From Linum tenue (Eukaryota > Streptophyta > Magnoliopsida > Malpighiales > Linaceae): 64,000 nucleotides of DNA. The position numbers and the translations under genes are program-made. The stretch covers positions 65,856,200-65,920,199 of the forward strand of contig CAMGYJ010000005.1 of assembly GCA_946122785.1 (NCBI GenBank), given 5' to 3'. The notes beneath the pieces were generated by a model, which worked only from the letters and a program-made list of their open reading frames with translations, searched no databases and was not told the origin of the DNA. This document shows positions 53,025 to 64,000 of this stretch, piece by piece (positions within the stretch are counted from its first letter, which is position 1; each line of letters starts with the position of its first letter).

Positions 53025-55373
53025 ATGAAAGTCTCCTACAAGGTTTCGTTCCTGGGGAATGAACCCCATGCGGAAATCCCCCTAGGAGGTGAATTGATGT
53101 CCGACGAGTCGGAAGGAGAAGATGTTGACGATGACCTAGACTGTCCAACAATCAGAATCAAGAAGAGTACGGACGCGAGGTGGAAAAGAGCCATCACCTT
53201 TCGAGTGTTGGGTAAGACCTTCCCCTTTGCTTTCATTCACAGAAGAATTCAGAAAATGTGGGCGAGAACAGGTGGGATCAAAATTGGCGATATTGGGAAT
53301 GACTATTTCCAAGCGATTTTTGATTCTCAATTGGACCATGATCGTGCCTTGTTTGGGGGACCGTGGACGATTGACCATCACTACGCTGCGGCAGACCCAT
53401 GGAGGATTGATTTCAACCCAGATTTCGACTCGATTAGCCATGCTTCTATTTGGGTCAGGCTCCCTCGCCTCCCACTGGCCTACTTCGACGAAGAAATCTT
53501 GTATGATATTGGGGATAAACTGGGAAGAGTTGAGAAAATTGTCTACAACACTGGTAATGGTTTAAGGGGAAATTATGCCCGAATCAGCGTGGAGATCGAA
53601 CTAAGGAAGAGGCTTATCTCTCAGTACAAGGATCAAGAGAAGGGTGCTCAGGGTTAAATACGAGGGACTGCACATGGTTTGTTTCGAATGTGGGCATTAT
53701 GGACACTTTAAGGAGGCCTGTCCGCATCGTGAAATGAATGAGATGATGTCACCAGAAGAAATAACCAAGCAGAGTAATACCCCACTACAGAAGCAAGAAA
53801 TTAGGCCATAGCTTCTTGAGGACTTTGGGCCATGGATGGTGGCGACTAGAAACCGTAGGAAGACAAAACAAAAGACCAATCAGAAACCAGGGAAGGAGAA
53901 CAAATGTAAGGAATATACAGCCTCTAAAGAGGCAACAATATCAAGATTCAATGTTCTTGAGAATGAAGATGATAGGGAAGTGGAAATTGAAGATGAGGAG
54001 GTTGATGAGCATGTTGTCACACAGGAAGAGAAGGATTTTATTGAGGAAAAGAAAGGGAGAAAGAAATATGAGAAGCATATGGACAAAACTAACACAGTGA
54101 ATGACAAAGGGAGAGTGGTTGATGGGAAGGTTGGACCAAGTACTGAGAAGGGTCAGGAGGACAACAACAAAAACCAGGAAAAGCCTGGACAAGGAAAGAA
54201 GAGTCAGAAAAACAAAAGAGAAGAAAAACGGCTAAAGGAAAATAGCCTAACCCCTCCAATGTGAAGGAGGCAAGGGGTGGAGGGATGTCTGTTGCTCCTA
54301 AGAGTGGTAAAGCCACTCAACCATCTCCTACTACTAAGCAAAGAGGTAAAACTAAGGAAGGAGGAACTACTCCTACACATGATAAGCTTAAAGTAGGAAA
54401 TGAAAGGGGGCAGGCATCTGGTGCCCGTGCAGGACACCAGCCTAGGGGCAAGAAAGTGTCTCTCAATGCTGAAAGCAAGGAGAAAGCTAAGAAGAAAGTG
54501 TTATCCCCAGAAAATGGGAATGGTCAGCCAAAGAAGATTAATTTTGATCTGAGCTCGGATATGGACCAAACGCTAGAAGATGCAGCCTTGCCAGAAGGTT
54601 AGGGCTGAGAAAATAGACCAGACCGTTAGAAAAACCGTGGTCCAAACCGTACCACACAGTTTGGTCCGGACAGTAGACCGTTAAGTATGGTCTGGTCTGG
54701 TCCATGGCATGTATTATTTTATATTTTGATTTCTTGGTCTGGTCTGGTCTAAACCGCGGTTTACCAGACCAAACCGTGGACCCAACTGACTTGTCAATGC
54801 GTGTTAACAACCCATTCGACCACTCTCTCAACTCCCACAACAACACCCAAGTCTCAACCTTAGTTTTGTGAATCTCGTCCCTCCTTCATTCACAACCCCA
54901 TTTAACCAGAGAGTAGAGATAATTGTGTCTCCATATGACATTATGTTAATGTTTATGACATTATGGTGCAAGTTGGGATGCTTTTACTTTGTATATTTGT
55001 TATGTACTAAGATTTAGGGTATCAAAATTATTCATGCATGTTAGGATTAATGTGTTAAGGAAAATAACAATTATTTTTCTTGATTATGGGTTTGATTTTT
55101 TGTGTGGTTGACTAAACAAATTATTCATTTATCGTTGAGTGTGGTCTATCTAGACCAGACCAAACCAGACCGAACCAGACCGCCCAGGCGTGGTCTGGAC
55201 CAGACCGCCCAGGCGTGGTCTGGACCAGACCGTATAGTTTGTGGTCTGGTCTGTGGTCTATACTTCAGCCTGTCGGTCTGGACCATAGATCGTATATATG
55301 GTCAGCCCTACAGAAGGTGATGACCAAAGTGTCGAACCTGATGGAAGGCAGATGGCAATGGCCATTGACAATT
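53025..55373 (+). pseudogene. LINE ORF1: DUF4283-type RNA-binding protein with zinc knuckle
   Basis: The N-terminal part (53025-53657) has the plant LINE ORF1 pattern (WARTGGIKIGDIGNDYFQA, ALFGGPWTIDHHYAAADPW, WVRLPRLPLAYFDEEILYDI). After a frame change, CFECGHYGHFKEAC gives a CX2CX4HX4C knuckle. A stop at about 53808 and a highly charged Lys/Glu-rich tail follow. A hAT element sits at 54600-55310, beyond which the frame ends at about 55373. ORF1 would coat the LINE RNA. Confidence 0.83.
54600..55310. mobile_element. Non-autonomous hAT element (711 bp) in LINE ORF1
   Basis: The terminal inverted repeats TAGGGCTGA (54600-54608) and TCAGCCCTA (55302-55310) are perfect. The 8-bp duplication CAGAAGGT (54592-54599 and 55311-55318) is perfect. 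Both ends carry dense subterminal GGTCTGG/CCAGACC repeats and an internal 27-bp tandem built on CCAGACCGCCCAGGCGTGGT. The centre is AT-rich with no transposase. Confidence 0.95.
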
Positions 55374-55419
55374 GAAAATCCTTGATGATCGTTTGTAGGT
55401 AAGGTGCATTAATTTTTTT

Positions 55420-58366
55420 ATGGTTAAAGTACTTTCCTGGAACTGCAGGGGCACTAGACACCCCAAATTTCACTTGACATTTATGGAGTATAAACCGATG
55501 TTTCGTCCTGATGTGGCTTGCATTCTGGAGCCAAGGATTAGTGGTGCTGATGCAATTGATGTTATCAAGACCATGGGGTATGACTCATGGAAGATTTTTT
55601 ATGTTGTTGTTTTTAGTGGGGGGAATTTGGGTCATGTGGGATAGTACAAAGTTGAATCTGGAACAGGTTGACAAACATAAACAGTTTGTCCACCTAAAAT
55701 GTGTTGGTGGAGGTATGGTTCATTTTCTGCTGACTGCAGTTTATGTCAGTCCTAACGAGCATGAGAGGAAGGATCTTTGGGAGGAGGTTAGAAGAATTAA
55801 GCAGGATGTACAGTCTTCATGGCTGATCCTTGGAGATTTCAACTCAATTACCAAACCTTCTGAGAAACAAGGCGGTGCTGCTTTCAATCCTGCCAAGGTC
55901 AAGGCTTTTAAGGAGTGTATTGATGACTGTGGACTCGTCGAACTAGTATACTGCGGACCTTAGTCTACGTGGTTCACAAGGAATTCCACACTGCATGAAA
56001 GACTGGATAGAAGCCTGTGCAACTCAATGTGGCAACAACGCTACCCTGCAACTTTCAATCTGCATCTTCCGAAACTGAGGTCTGATCATAGACCTATCTT
56101 GACCTGCACGGAACTGGACACTGACAGCAAAAATTTGACAACCTCAAGACTTGGAATAAAGAGGTGTTTAACAACATCTTCAAGCAAAATAAAGACCTTC
56201 TGAGGGATCTCAAAAACTTGGAAATCCTGAATGAGAGGAATCCCTGCACCAGTTCTCTCAACAAGGAGCAAGAGGCGAGGGAAAAGCTCGATATGACATT
56301 GTGGAATGAAGAACTGCTCTAGATTCAAAAATCGAGAGCCAACTGGGTGGTGAAGGATGATCAAAACTCTAGATACTTCCACACAAGCACCCTTAGTAGA
56401 AGGAGACACAACAGAATCATTGGCCCCAAGGATAACGAAGGACAATGGATCACTGATCCTGACCAACTCCAGACTATGGCGAAAGAGTTCTACTTGAACC
56501 TCTTTACCAGGGAACCTCCTTCCTCTTATATCTCCCTTCCTGCTTGTTTTCCTTTGCTTGCTGAGTCTCTAATGACTGGCTTGATTTCCATTCCAACTCA
56601 GGTGGAGATTAGAGACATCATCATGGAGATGAATGGGTTGAAAGCCCCTGGTAAAGATGGTTTCCACGCCATCTTCTACCAGAAATGTTGGGACATAATT
56701 GAATTTGATCTTACATGCTTTATCCACTCCTGTTTTAGAAACCCTGATAGGATTAGCACTATTAATGAAACACTGCTTGCTTTAATCCCAAAAATTGAAG
56801 CTCCTTAGACGATGAGCCAGTTTAGACCTATAAGTCTTTGTAACGTTGTGTACAAAGTGATTGCCAAGAGTTTAGCCAACAGGATTAAATCTCTTATGCC
56901 TGTTCTCATCCACCCTAATCAGTCTATCTTTGTACCTAAGAGACATATTACTGACAACATCGTTATCCTGCAGGAAACGGTGCACTCTATGGCTAGAAAG
57001 ACAGGAAGGAAAGGATCTATGCTCCTCAAGATAGATCTGGCTAAGGCATACGATAGAATCAACTGGGACTTCCTCGAGGAAACACTTGTGGAAGCTCACC
57101 TCCCAGTGGAATGCATCAGAATTATCATGGCATGTGTGACTACGACAAGGTTCCAAGTTCTATGGAATGGAGGGGAGACTTAATGCTTTACTCCATCAAG
57201 AGGATTGCGTCAAGGATGTCCACTTTCTCCCTATCACTGTACTTTATGTATGGAAAGAATGTGTCATACTATTGTAGAAGAGGTTAGGATTAAAGAATGG
57301 AAACCTGCGAGGCTTTCTCCTAATGGACGTGACCTGTCTCACCTGTTCTTCACGGACGACCTTATGCTTTTTGCTGAGGCTAGCCCGAAGCAGGCTGATG
57401 TGGTCATGTCTTGCCTGAACAGATTCTGTAAGCCTCTGGAGAAATGATTAGTAAAGACAAATCCAGAGTTTTATTCTCTAAAAACGTCCAGAAAAAACCC
57501 AGGACTGAGGTCTATACTAAACTTGGGATTCAGTCCACTAATGACCTAGGTAGATACTTAGGGGTTCTTGTCTTGCATGGTAGACTAAACAACAATATCT
57601 ACAGGTTCATCCTTGAGAAAATGGATAATAAACTGACCATGTGGAAAGCCAGAACCCTCTCACTTGCTGGGAGGGTCACCCTTGCCACATCTGTGTTGAA
57701 TGCGCTCCCTAGTTATGCTATGCAATCATTTGTCTTACCTGCCACTGTTTGTGATGCAATTGATAGAAAGATCTGAGGCTTCATTTGGGGATCCCATGTT
57801 GGAGGCAGGAAATCCCACCTGATCTCTTGGGAAATAATATGCAAACCTAAAATTCAGGGGGGTTTGGGTCTGAGGTCTGCTAGATGTATGAATAGAGCCT
57901 TTATGTTCAAGCTTGCGTGGCAAATTTTAAACCATAGTGATATGCTTTGGGTTAAAGCTCTTCAGGGTAAATACTTCAAGCACAAAGATGGGGCCATTGT
58001 GGGAATGAAAAAGAATAATCACTCAAGCCTACGGAGAGGCATTATCAAGACAATGCCTTTGATGAAGAGTGGTTGTTGCTGGAGCATCAGAAACGGGGAA
58101 ACAACCAGTTTCTGGTCTCATCCGTGGCTGAAATGTGGTGTCATCCTGGATAACTATCTGACTTCTGACCTTTCTGACAGAGATAGAGAATCATCAGTGG
58201 CGGATTAGACCACAGAAGAAGGTAAGTGGGACTGGGATTGAATGAAAAGAGTCCTTCCTGATGATGCTTTGGCCTTGATTGCAGGAAAAGAGCCACCTAA
58301 CCTTGAGCTAGGAGAGGACAAAACAATCTGGGGGCTTGAAAGAGATGGATGATTTCGGTTGAAGTC
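55420..58366 (+). pseudogene. LINE ORF2: endonuclease and reverse transcriptase
   Basis: It starts MVKVLSWNCRGTRHPKF, an APE-type endonuclease with Glu in CILEPRISG, LILGDFNSI and RSDHRPIL, broken by a frameshift near 55610 and a stop at 55963. RT follows in several frames: GLKAPGKDGFHAIFYQKCW, FRPISLCNVVYKVIAKSLAN, KIDLAKAYDRINWDFLEE, RQGCPLSPYHCTLCMERM, then the catalytic FFTDDLMLFAEA (about 57346). The last readable part is WSIRNGETTSFWSHPW (about 58084). Stops at about 56320, 56806, 57181 and 57773 make it inactive. Confidence 0.88.
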
Positions 58367-58368
58367 GG

Positions 58369-59162
58369 TGACACGCCAAAACACAACACCAAACTGCGAC
58401 CAAGTGTAATCGCAGTCCGGGAATGCAGTAACAGGCAAGTTCAATTATCAACCCGGGGTCTAGATCTACTGCTTACTCCGTGATTCTCTATTATCTAGCA
58501 AACTAGTTCGAGTGATTGTTGTGAAAAGCAAAAGCAGCAAGAAAGCAAGGAAATTGTTCGGTTTTCAAAGTCAGGAAAGAGTCACTCGGGATTGAGTCCC
58601 CCTAGCCCCTTAGTTAGGTTCAATTGTAATTCCCTGGGTTGATTTACTGTTGATTAGACTGCGGAAGATCCGACAATAGCTTGGAATCTCTTAAGCTGAC
58701 CAAGCCCTCTCAGTCTAACTACCCGGCAGACGACTAGTCTTCACCGGGATAGAAAGCTGAGGCTATGAACACAGAACTCCACTACTGGAATTGAATTCCA
58801 GTACAAAGCAGTAAACTGGCTAACTCTCGTATAGCAAATCTCCTACTATCGAATGAAGAGGCTCTAACAACCTAATCAGATTCTATCTATCTCAGGTTGT
58901 AGCGGAAATTGAGAAAAGCTGATCAGACTCCAATCAATTCAATAAACATGCATCATTCGATTAAAATCAAACAGTAATATCATCCCAAGTCATTAAAATC
59001 AAATCCCTAACACAAGGAACTAGGGTTCTTCATACCCAAGTGAGAGAAGGGTTCTACTCCATAGAGAGAGAAGAGAAAACAGTAATCGGATTAGTCATAA
59101 TCATAACGATGAGGAAAATATGCTCCGGGACAATGATTTCCACTCCTATGACGATCTCCAAG
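58369..59162 (-). repeat. 3' LTR of element E, U5-side part only
   Basis: The minus strand ends ...GGCGTGTCA at 58369. It matches LTR3 from the middle to the end. The start half, including the palindrome array, is replaced by copia sequence at 59162/59163 (AAGCT|GCAGCG). Confidence 0.88.
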
Positions 59163-59650
59163 CTGCAGCGTGAAGGTTGCGAACGCGCAGCTTGGACAGG
59201 AGAAAATGAAAACGATCAGCGCCGAGACCTTTAGTGAACATATCCGCCAGCTGCATATGAGAACTGATTTTGCACGAAGCAATGTCGCCAGACTGAACCC
59301 GCTCTCGAACAAATAACAGTCCATTTCCACATGTTTAGTGCGCTCGTGAAAGACTGGATTCGCTGCTATGTGAAGAGCAGCCTGATTGTCGCTGTGGAGA
59401 GGTGTGGCACCCCGTTGGGAAGCGCCGAGTTCCTGTAACAACCAACGGAGCCAAATGACCTCACTCACTGTGCTAGCCATGGCGCGGTACTCCGCTTCTG
59501 CTGACGATCGAGCAACGACCTGTTGGTTTTTCGTGCGCCAAGACACGGGAACGCCACCAAGTGTGATAACATAGCCTGTAGTAGACCGTCGGGTAGACTG
59601 GCACCCTCCCCAATCTGCATCGCAATAAGCAATAAGATCAAGAGAGCTCG
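59163..59650 (-). pseudogene. Ty1/copia RNase H and pol end captured in element E
   Basis: The minus frame reads SLDLIAYCDADWGGCQSTRR, RSSAEAEYRAMASTVSEVIW, DNQAALHIAANPVFHERTKH. After a frameshift near 59310 it continues VRERVQSGDIA, QLADMFTKGLGADRFHFLLS and HAAAW. These are the RNase H and terminal motifs of copia pol, unlike the gypsy RNase H that precedes them. Both junctions are sharp. Confidence 0.9.
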
Positions 59651-62600
59651 CAGATAGGGTCGGAACTTGTCAAACGCATACACCACAGCGAGGAGCTCCT
59701 TCTCTGTGGTGGTGTAGTTCTCCTGTGCATCGGTCAAGGTCTTCGACGCGTAGTAGATGGGCTGGAAGTGTTTCTCGCGTCTCTGACCCAGAACTGCTCC
59801 GACTGCATAGTCACTCGCATCGCACATCAGCTCAAAAGGAAGAGACTAGTTAGGAGTCACCATGATAGGGGCATGGGTAAGCTTCTCCTTCAGAGTCTCA
59901 AATGCAGCTGTGCACTCGGGAGTGAACTGGAATGGCGCATCCTTCTCCAGCAGCTTGGTCAACGGCAGGGCAATCTTCGAGAAATCTTTGATGAAGCGCC
60001 GGTAAAAGCCTGCATGATCCAGAAAGCTGCGAATCCCCTTTCACAGAAACGGGAGGAGGTAGCTGACTGATCGTCTCAATCTTCGCGCGATCTACCTCAA
60101 TCCCCTTCTTGGAGATCTTGTGCCCGAGCACGATGCCCTCACGAACCATGAAATGGCACTTCTCCCAGCTGAGTGTCAGATTAGTCTCCTCGCACCTCTT
60201 CAGAACGAGTTCCAGGTTATGGAGACAGTGAGTGAAGGAGTCTCCATATACCGAGAAATCATCCATGAAGACTTCCATGATCTCCCCAACCAGTCGGTCG
60301 AAGATAGCCAGCATGCATCTCTGGAAGGTCGCCGGTGCGTTACACAGCCCAAATGGAATCCTCCGGTAAGCAAAAGTGCCGAAGGGGCAAGTGAATGTGG
60401 TCTTCGCCTGATCCTCCGGTGCAATAGGAATCTGGAAGTAACCAGACATGCCATCCAGGAAGCAATAGAACTCATGGCCAACCAACCTCTCCAGCATCTA
60501 ATCAATGAAAGGTAGGGGGAAATGATCTTTCCTGGTGGCGTCGTTCAGGCGCCGGTCATCCCGCCTTTCTTCGGGACCACCTGAGTGGGGCTGACCCACT
60601 TGCTATCAGATATAGCAAAGATGATCCCTGCATCCATGAGCTTCACGATCTCTGCCCGGACCACTGCCTCCAAGTTAGGAGACAATCTCCTCTGTGGCTG
60701 CCTGACTGGCTTAACCTCATCCACAATCAAGATTCTGTGAGAGCAGAAGGATGGGCTAATGCCTCTGATGTTGGTGATCTTCCATGCCATGGCCCGGGCA
60801 TACTTCTGCAACAGAGCCACCAGCCTGCTCTTCTGCTCGGGGGTCAGATCCGAGCTAATAATAACCGGGAGCTTATTCCCCTCCCGGAGAAATGCATACT
60901 CCAGATGAGATGGGAGGGGTTTAAGCTCCAACTCTGGTGGCTCCTCCAATGATGTAACGAGCCGGGGCGAGATGGGAATCAGCTTGAATGGTATCTCTCG
61001 CCCCTCGCTCGCGGCCTCGTCCAGCTCCGCAAGCTGCTCCTCCAGCTGCATATCCTGTGATGCCTGTTCCCCTAGCAAAAGACAACGCTCAAGGAAATCA
61101 TCAGTACCCGCACTCGTGATGGCGAGTGCGGTCTCAAAATCAGCAACAACATCACAGTAATCAAGATCATCATGGAGCTGGGGGTGTTTCATATTATCAG
61201 AAACAGAGAAGGTGATTTGTTCACCCCCAGCTCTTAAAATCATTTTTCCATCATTAACATCAATCAGCGCCTTGGCGGTGGCGAGAAAAGGTCTACCCAG
61301 TATCAGTGGCACATCAACATCCTCATTTATGTCCAAAATCACAAAATCAACAGGATATGAAAATGGCCCTACTGCGACTATCAAGTCCTCTGCTATACCC
61401 CTAGGATGCACAATAGATCTATCAGCAAGCTGGATGCTCATCCTAGTATTACTGGGTTCACCTAGGCCTAGCTTCTTAAACAGTGAATATGACATGACAT
61501 TAATGCTAGCGCCTAAATCCGCCAAGGACTTCCCTACATGCAAACTACCAATCATGCAAGGGATAGTGAAACTCCCTGGGTCTTTTCGCTTCTCTGGTAG
61601 TTTGTTCTGCAGGATGGCAGAACACTCCTCGTTTAGCATCACCGTAGACAGCTCCCCAAGCTTCCTCTTGTTGGTGAGGAGATCCTTCATGAACTTGGCA
61701 TACTTGGGCATCTTCGATAATGCCTCCACGAAGGGCATGCTAATATTCACCTACTTCAGCATTACCATGAATTTGGCAAACTCAGTCTCCAGTCGGTCCT
61801 TGTGCAATCGAGTAGGAAAGGGAAGCTGTGGTACATACTCCTTCACCACTGGTTGTGGTTTAGGAGCAGGCACCTCAACCTCCTTCTCCATTTCTTCCTG
61901 ATTAGCTGGAAGTGCTGAAACAGGGGTCTCTCTCTCTCCTGCCCGAACAGGTGGATCGGCAGTCACCTTGCCACTCCTGGTTGTGATGGCACTCACGTTT
62001 TCATCCTGATCCTGCGGGTGAGGGATGGTCTGACCAGGCAAGGTACCTGGAGTCCTCCGAGCAACAGCCTGGGCAACACCACCAAGCTGGGTCTGTATAT
62101 CTCGCAGCACAGCCTGTGTGTTTCTCTGACCAGCTTCTAGCTCCAAGAACTTGCCTGAAGCTTTCTCCATGAACTGCTCAATGTTATTGAATTTATTTGC
62201 ACTGGAGGTGGCCAGAGAACCCACCAGATCTCTCATTTCCGCCATCGGGTCACTCTATACTGGGGCTGCAGGTGCTGCCCCTGCCTGTGGAAATGGTCGT
62301 CCCTGCGACTGAGGTGGAACTGGCCCCTGTCTTGGCGGGTAGAGTGGCTGCTGTGGCTGCTGAAATTGCCCCTGTCTGGGCTGATATGGAGGCCTCTGAA
62401 AACCAGGGGGTCCCTGGGGAGCTGGTGGTCTGGGATTTGGCCCAGCCCAAGAAAAGTTAGGATGTTGGCGCCACCCCTCGTTATAGGTGTTGCTGTAGGG
62501 GTCAAAGCGCCTGGCATTCCCGATGAAGTCCATCTGCTCCTGGGGAGTGGACGACTCCCTCATCGCCTGACAGTCCTCCACGGTGTGATGAGAGCTCTCA

Positions 62601-63577
62601 CACCACTGGCAGTGCATCGCCTGCGGCTGTCCGGTACCTGCAATCAAACCAGAACGATCGATAGCTGAAACCAGCTTCGATACCACCTGCACCAAATCAG
62701 ATGACTGGGTGCCCACAGCATGCACACCCCGTCCAGGTGCTCGTCTCGATCTCCTGGCAGTGCCCCAGTCGTACCCGTTCTCCGCCATCTCCTCAAAGAG
62801 TTGATTCAACTGTGGCGGGGTTTTTGTCAGCATGTTCCCGCCACAAACCGAATCAATCAGCTGCTTGTCCTCCAGGAAGAGGGCGTGATAGAAGGTGCCC
62901 ACCTTGAATGCATCATTGAAACCATGATTGGGACACCTGAGAAAGAGGCTGGTGTATCTCTCCCAAGCATCCCTAATGGTCTCATCCTCATCCTGAGAAA
63001 AATGTGTAATTTGCTTCTACAGATCAACTGTCTTGGATGGAGGATGGTAGCGGGTGAGGAACTTGTCCGCCAGGTTGGCGAACGTGGTGATGGAGCCCGG
63101 AGGTCGAGTGTCTAGCCACTCCTTGGCATGCCCCTCCAAAGTGAATGGGAAGTACCTCAGCTGGATGGCATCTGCTGGTACACCATTGATCTTGATTCCA
63201 TCGATGAGCTCGTGGAATCGCCTGAGATGTGATCGAGGACACTCTCCCTCCTTGCCACGGAACACCACTGAACCGCGCAGCATGGTGATCACTGAGGTGC
63301 TCACCTCAAAGTTGTTGGTTGGGACATGAGGGTGTTGAATGGGTGACCTCATGTCTGCAGCTCTAGCGGTCCAGTAGGATCCCATGGTCTGCTCCTCGGG
63401 GATCACAGCACGGTTCTCTGGATCACCTATCTCTCCTTCTTCTTCTTCTCCGATCTGCAGCTGTGATAACGCCTTCTCCGCAGCCAGTCGCGCCTTTAGA
63501 ACCCGCTTGGAGTTCTTGCAGGTTCGTTCAAGCTCCTGGTCTAATGGTAATAGTTCTCCCGACTGGCTACGGGTCAT
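59651..63577 (-). pseudogene. gag-pol: Gag-AP-RT-RNase H of element E
   Basis: It starts MTRSQSGELLPLDQELERTC at 63577. Gag has RYHPPSKTVDL and the CQWCESSHHTVEDC knuckle. Protease has LADLGASINVMSYSLF and RT has FGLCNAPATFQRCM and FMDDFSVYG. RNase H is cut after [22 protein letters not shown] stops replace Gln at 63017-63019, 62255-62257, 61751-61753 and 60498-60500, and Trp at 59846-59848. A deletion of about 80 bases with frame loss lies at about 60547, and a one-base loss at about 60040. The copy cannot encode its own mobilisation. Confidence 0.9.
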
Positions 63578-63698
63578 GCACTACCTGCACACAATCAGTA
63601 GAAGCAACCCGTGAAGGCACACAGGTGGAAGAGATAAAATGCAGTAAATAAAAAGCTAGAGTAACAAATTTTCACGTTTCCCCAATAATCTAGAGGGT

Positions 63699-63716
63699 TC
63701 CCCGGCAACGGCGCCA
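63699..63716 (-). other. Primer-binding site of element E
   Basis: The reverse complement is TGGCGCCGTTGCCGGGGA, six bases from the LTR3 end at 63723. Confidence 0.92.
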
Positions 63717-63722
63717 AAAACT

Positions 63723-64000
63723 TGACACGCCAAAACACAACACCAAACTGCGACCAAGTGTAATCGCAGTCCGGGAATGCAGTAACAGGCAAGTTCAATT
63801 ATCAACCCGGGGTCTAGATCTAATGCTTACTCCGTGATTCTCTATTATCTAGCAAACTAGTTCGAGTGATTGTTGTGAAAAGCAAAAGCAGCAAGAAAGC
63901 AAGGAAATTGTTCGGTTTTCAAAGTCAGGAAAGAGTCACTCGGGATTGAGTCCCCCTAGCCCCTTAGTTAGGTTCAATTGTAATTCCCTGGGTTGATTTA
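63723..64000 (-). repeat. 5' LTR of element E (LTR3 end, partial)
   Basis: It matches 58369-58646 with a single difference (CTACTG against CTAATG near 63823). It continues beyond the window. Confidence 0.92.

Larger units (their letters stand above)
52628..58368 (+). mobile_element. L1-type LINE, broken by a hAT insertion and cut by element E
   Basis: It has a 5' leader and ORF1 N-terminus (52628-53024), ORF1 with a DUF4283-type domain and zinc knuckle, and ORF2 with endonuclease and RT. Element E truncates it at 58368, before the RNase H/3' end. The remainder is expected beyond 64000. Confidence 0.85.
58369..64000 (-). mobile_element. Element E: very young Athila-type element with captured copia fragment (5' LTR cut by window edge)
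   Basis: On the minus strand: 5' LTR3 (63723 onward), primer site, Gag-AP-RT-RH up to 59651, a copia pol piece, then the last 794 bp of an LTR3. The 278 bases of LTR end visible at both sides differ at one position, so they are the two LTRs of one recent insertion. It sits in the LINE; GTCGG (58364-58368) is one half of the expected duplication. The rest of RH, integrase, ORF3, polypurine tract and LTR start are missing. Confidence 0.88.

Overview
The window reads as plant nuclear DNA, probably eudicot, and it is dominated by nested LTR retrotransposons. Most belong to the Athila-type lineage of Ty3/gypsy. The basis is a tRNA-Asp-type primer site (TGGCGCCGTTGCCGGGGA), LTRs of about 1.35 kb running TGATAGACCG...CA, a Gag-AP-RT-RH-IN order with DLGAS, MDDFSVYG and [10 protein letters not shown] motifs, and an extra open frame (ORF3) downstream of pol. 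There are also chromovirus-like, Ty1/copia and L1-type LINE remnants, hAT and Tourist-like non-autonomous DNA elements, and one convincing host gene, a two-exon defensin-like peptide at 12540-12879. The species cannot be named from the sequence.

Layout. 1-6414: element A (minus), a young non-autonomous Athila copy with Gag-AP and a remnant of the integrase C-terminus. 6415-6780: fragment of a second LTR family (LTR2). 6781-10157: decayed chromovirus-like element (minus). 10158-10990: fragment of an Athila 3' noncoding region. 11007-15052: low-copy island with a Tourist-like MITE, the defensin-like gene, a hAT element with an 8-bp target duplication, and hairpins. 15053-16216: truncated third-family LTR (LTR3), invaded by element B (16217-21103, plus, internally deleted). 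21254-24503: element C (minus, Gag-AP type). 24499-31925: 5'-truncated element G (plus: IN, linker, ORF3, 3' LTR) carrying a solo LTR3 at 26509-27855. 31926-35975: 3' end of element H with an LTR2 that is split by a solo LTR1 (34464-35807, GTAGT duplication). 35976-50093: 3' end of element F, split by the full-length element D (36950-48513, CTTCC duplication). 50094-51959: hAT-like fragment and unassigned DNA. 51960-52627: copia fragment. 52628-58368: L1-type LINE with a 711-bp hAT insertion. 58369-64000: very young element E (minus), with a piece of copia pol fused into it.

The most interesting signal is regulatory. Every Athila-type LTR carries an array of palindromes in the same slot. The palindromes share a CGRCCG core, but their complementary arms differ between groups: CACGGCCGTG, AATACCCGACCGGGTATT, or GAATTACGACCGTAATTC. 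Elements D and G repeat their own LTR's palindrome type in an internal linker after pol, and C carries there the type found in LTR3 copies. In D and G this linker array is followed by a TATTTAAA box, a pyrimidine-rich leader and a leader intron ending a few bases before the ORF3 start codon. ORF3 encodes a conserved N-terminal region, an acidic stretch and a Gln-rich helical tail, with no obvious membrane segment. A self-encoded, sequence-specific regulator with co-diverging sites, functionally like VANC proteins of VANDAL elements, is a testable inference and is not shown by the sequence.
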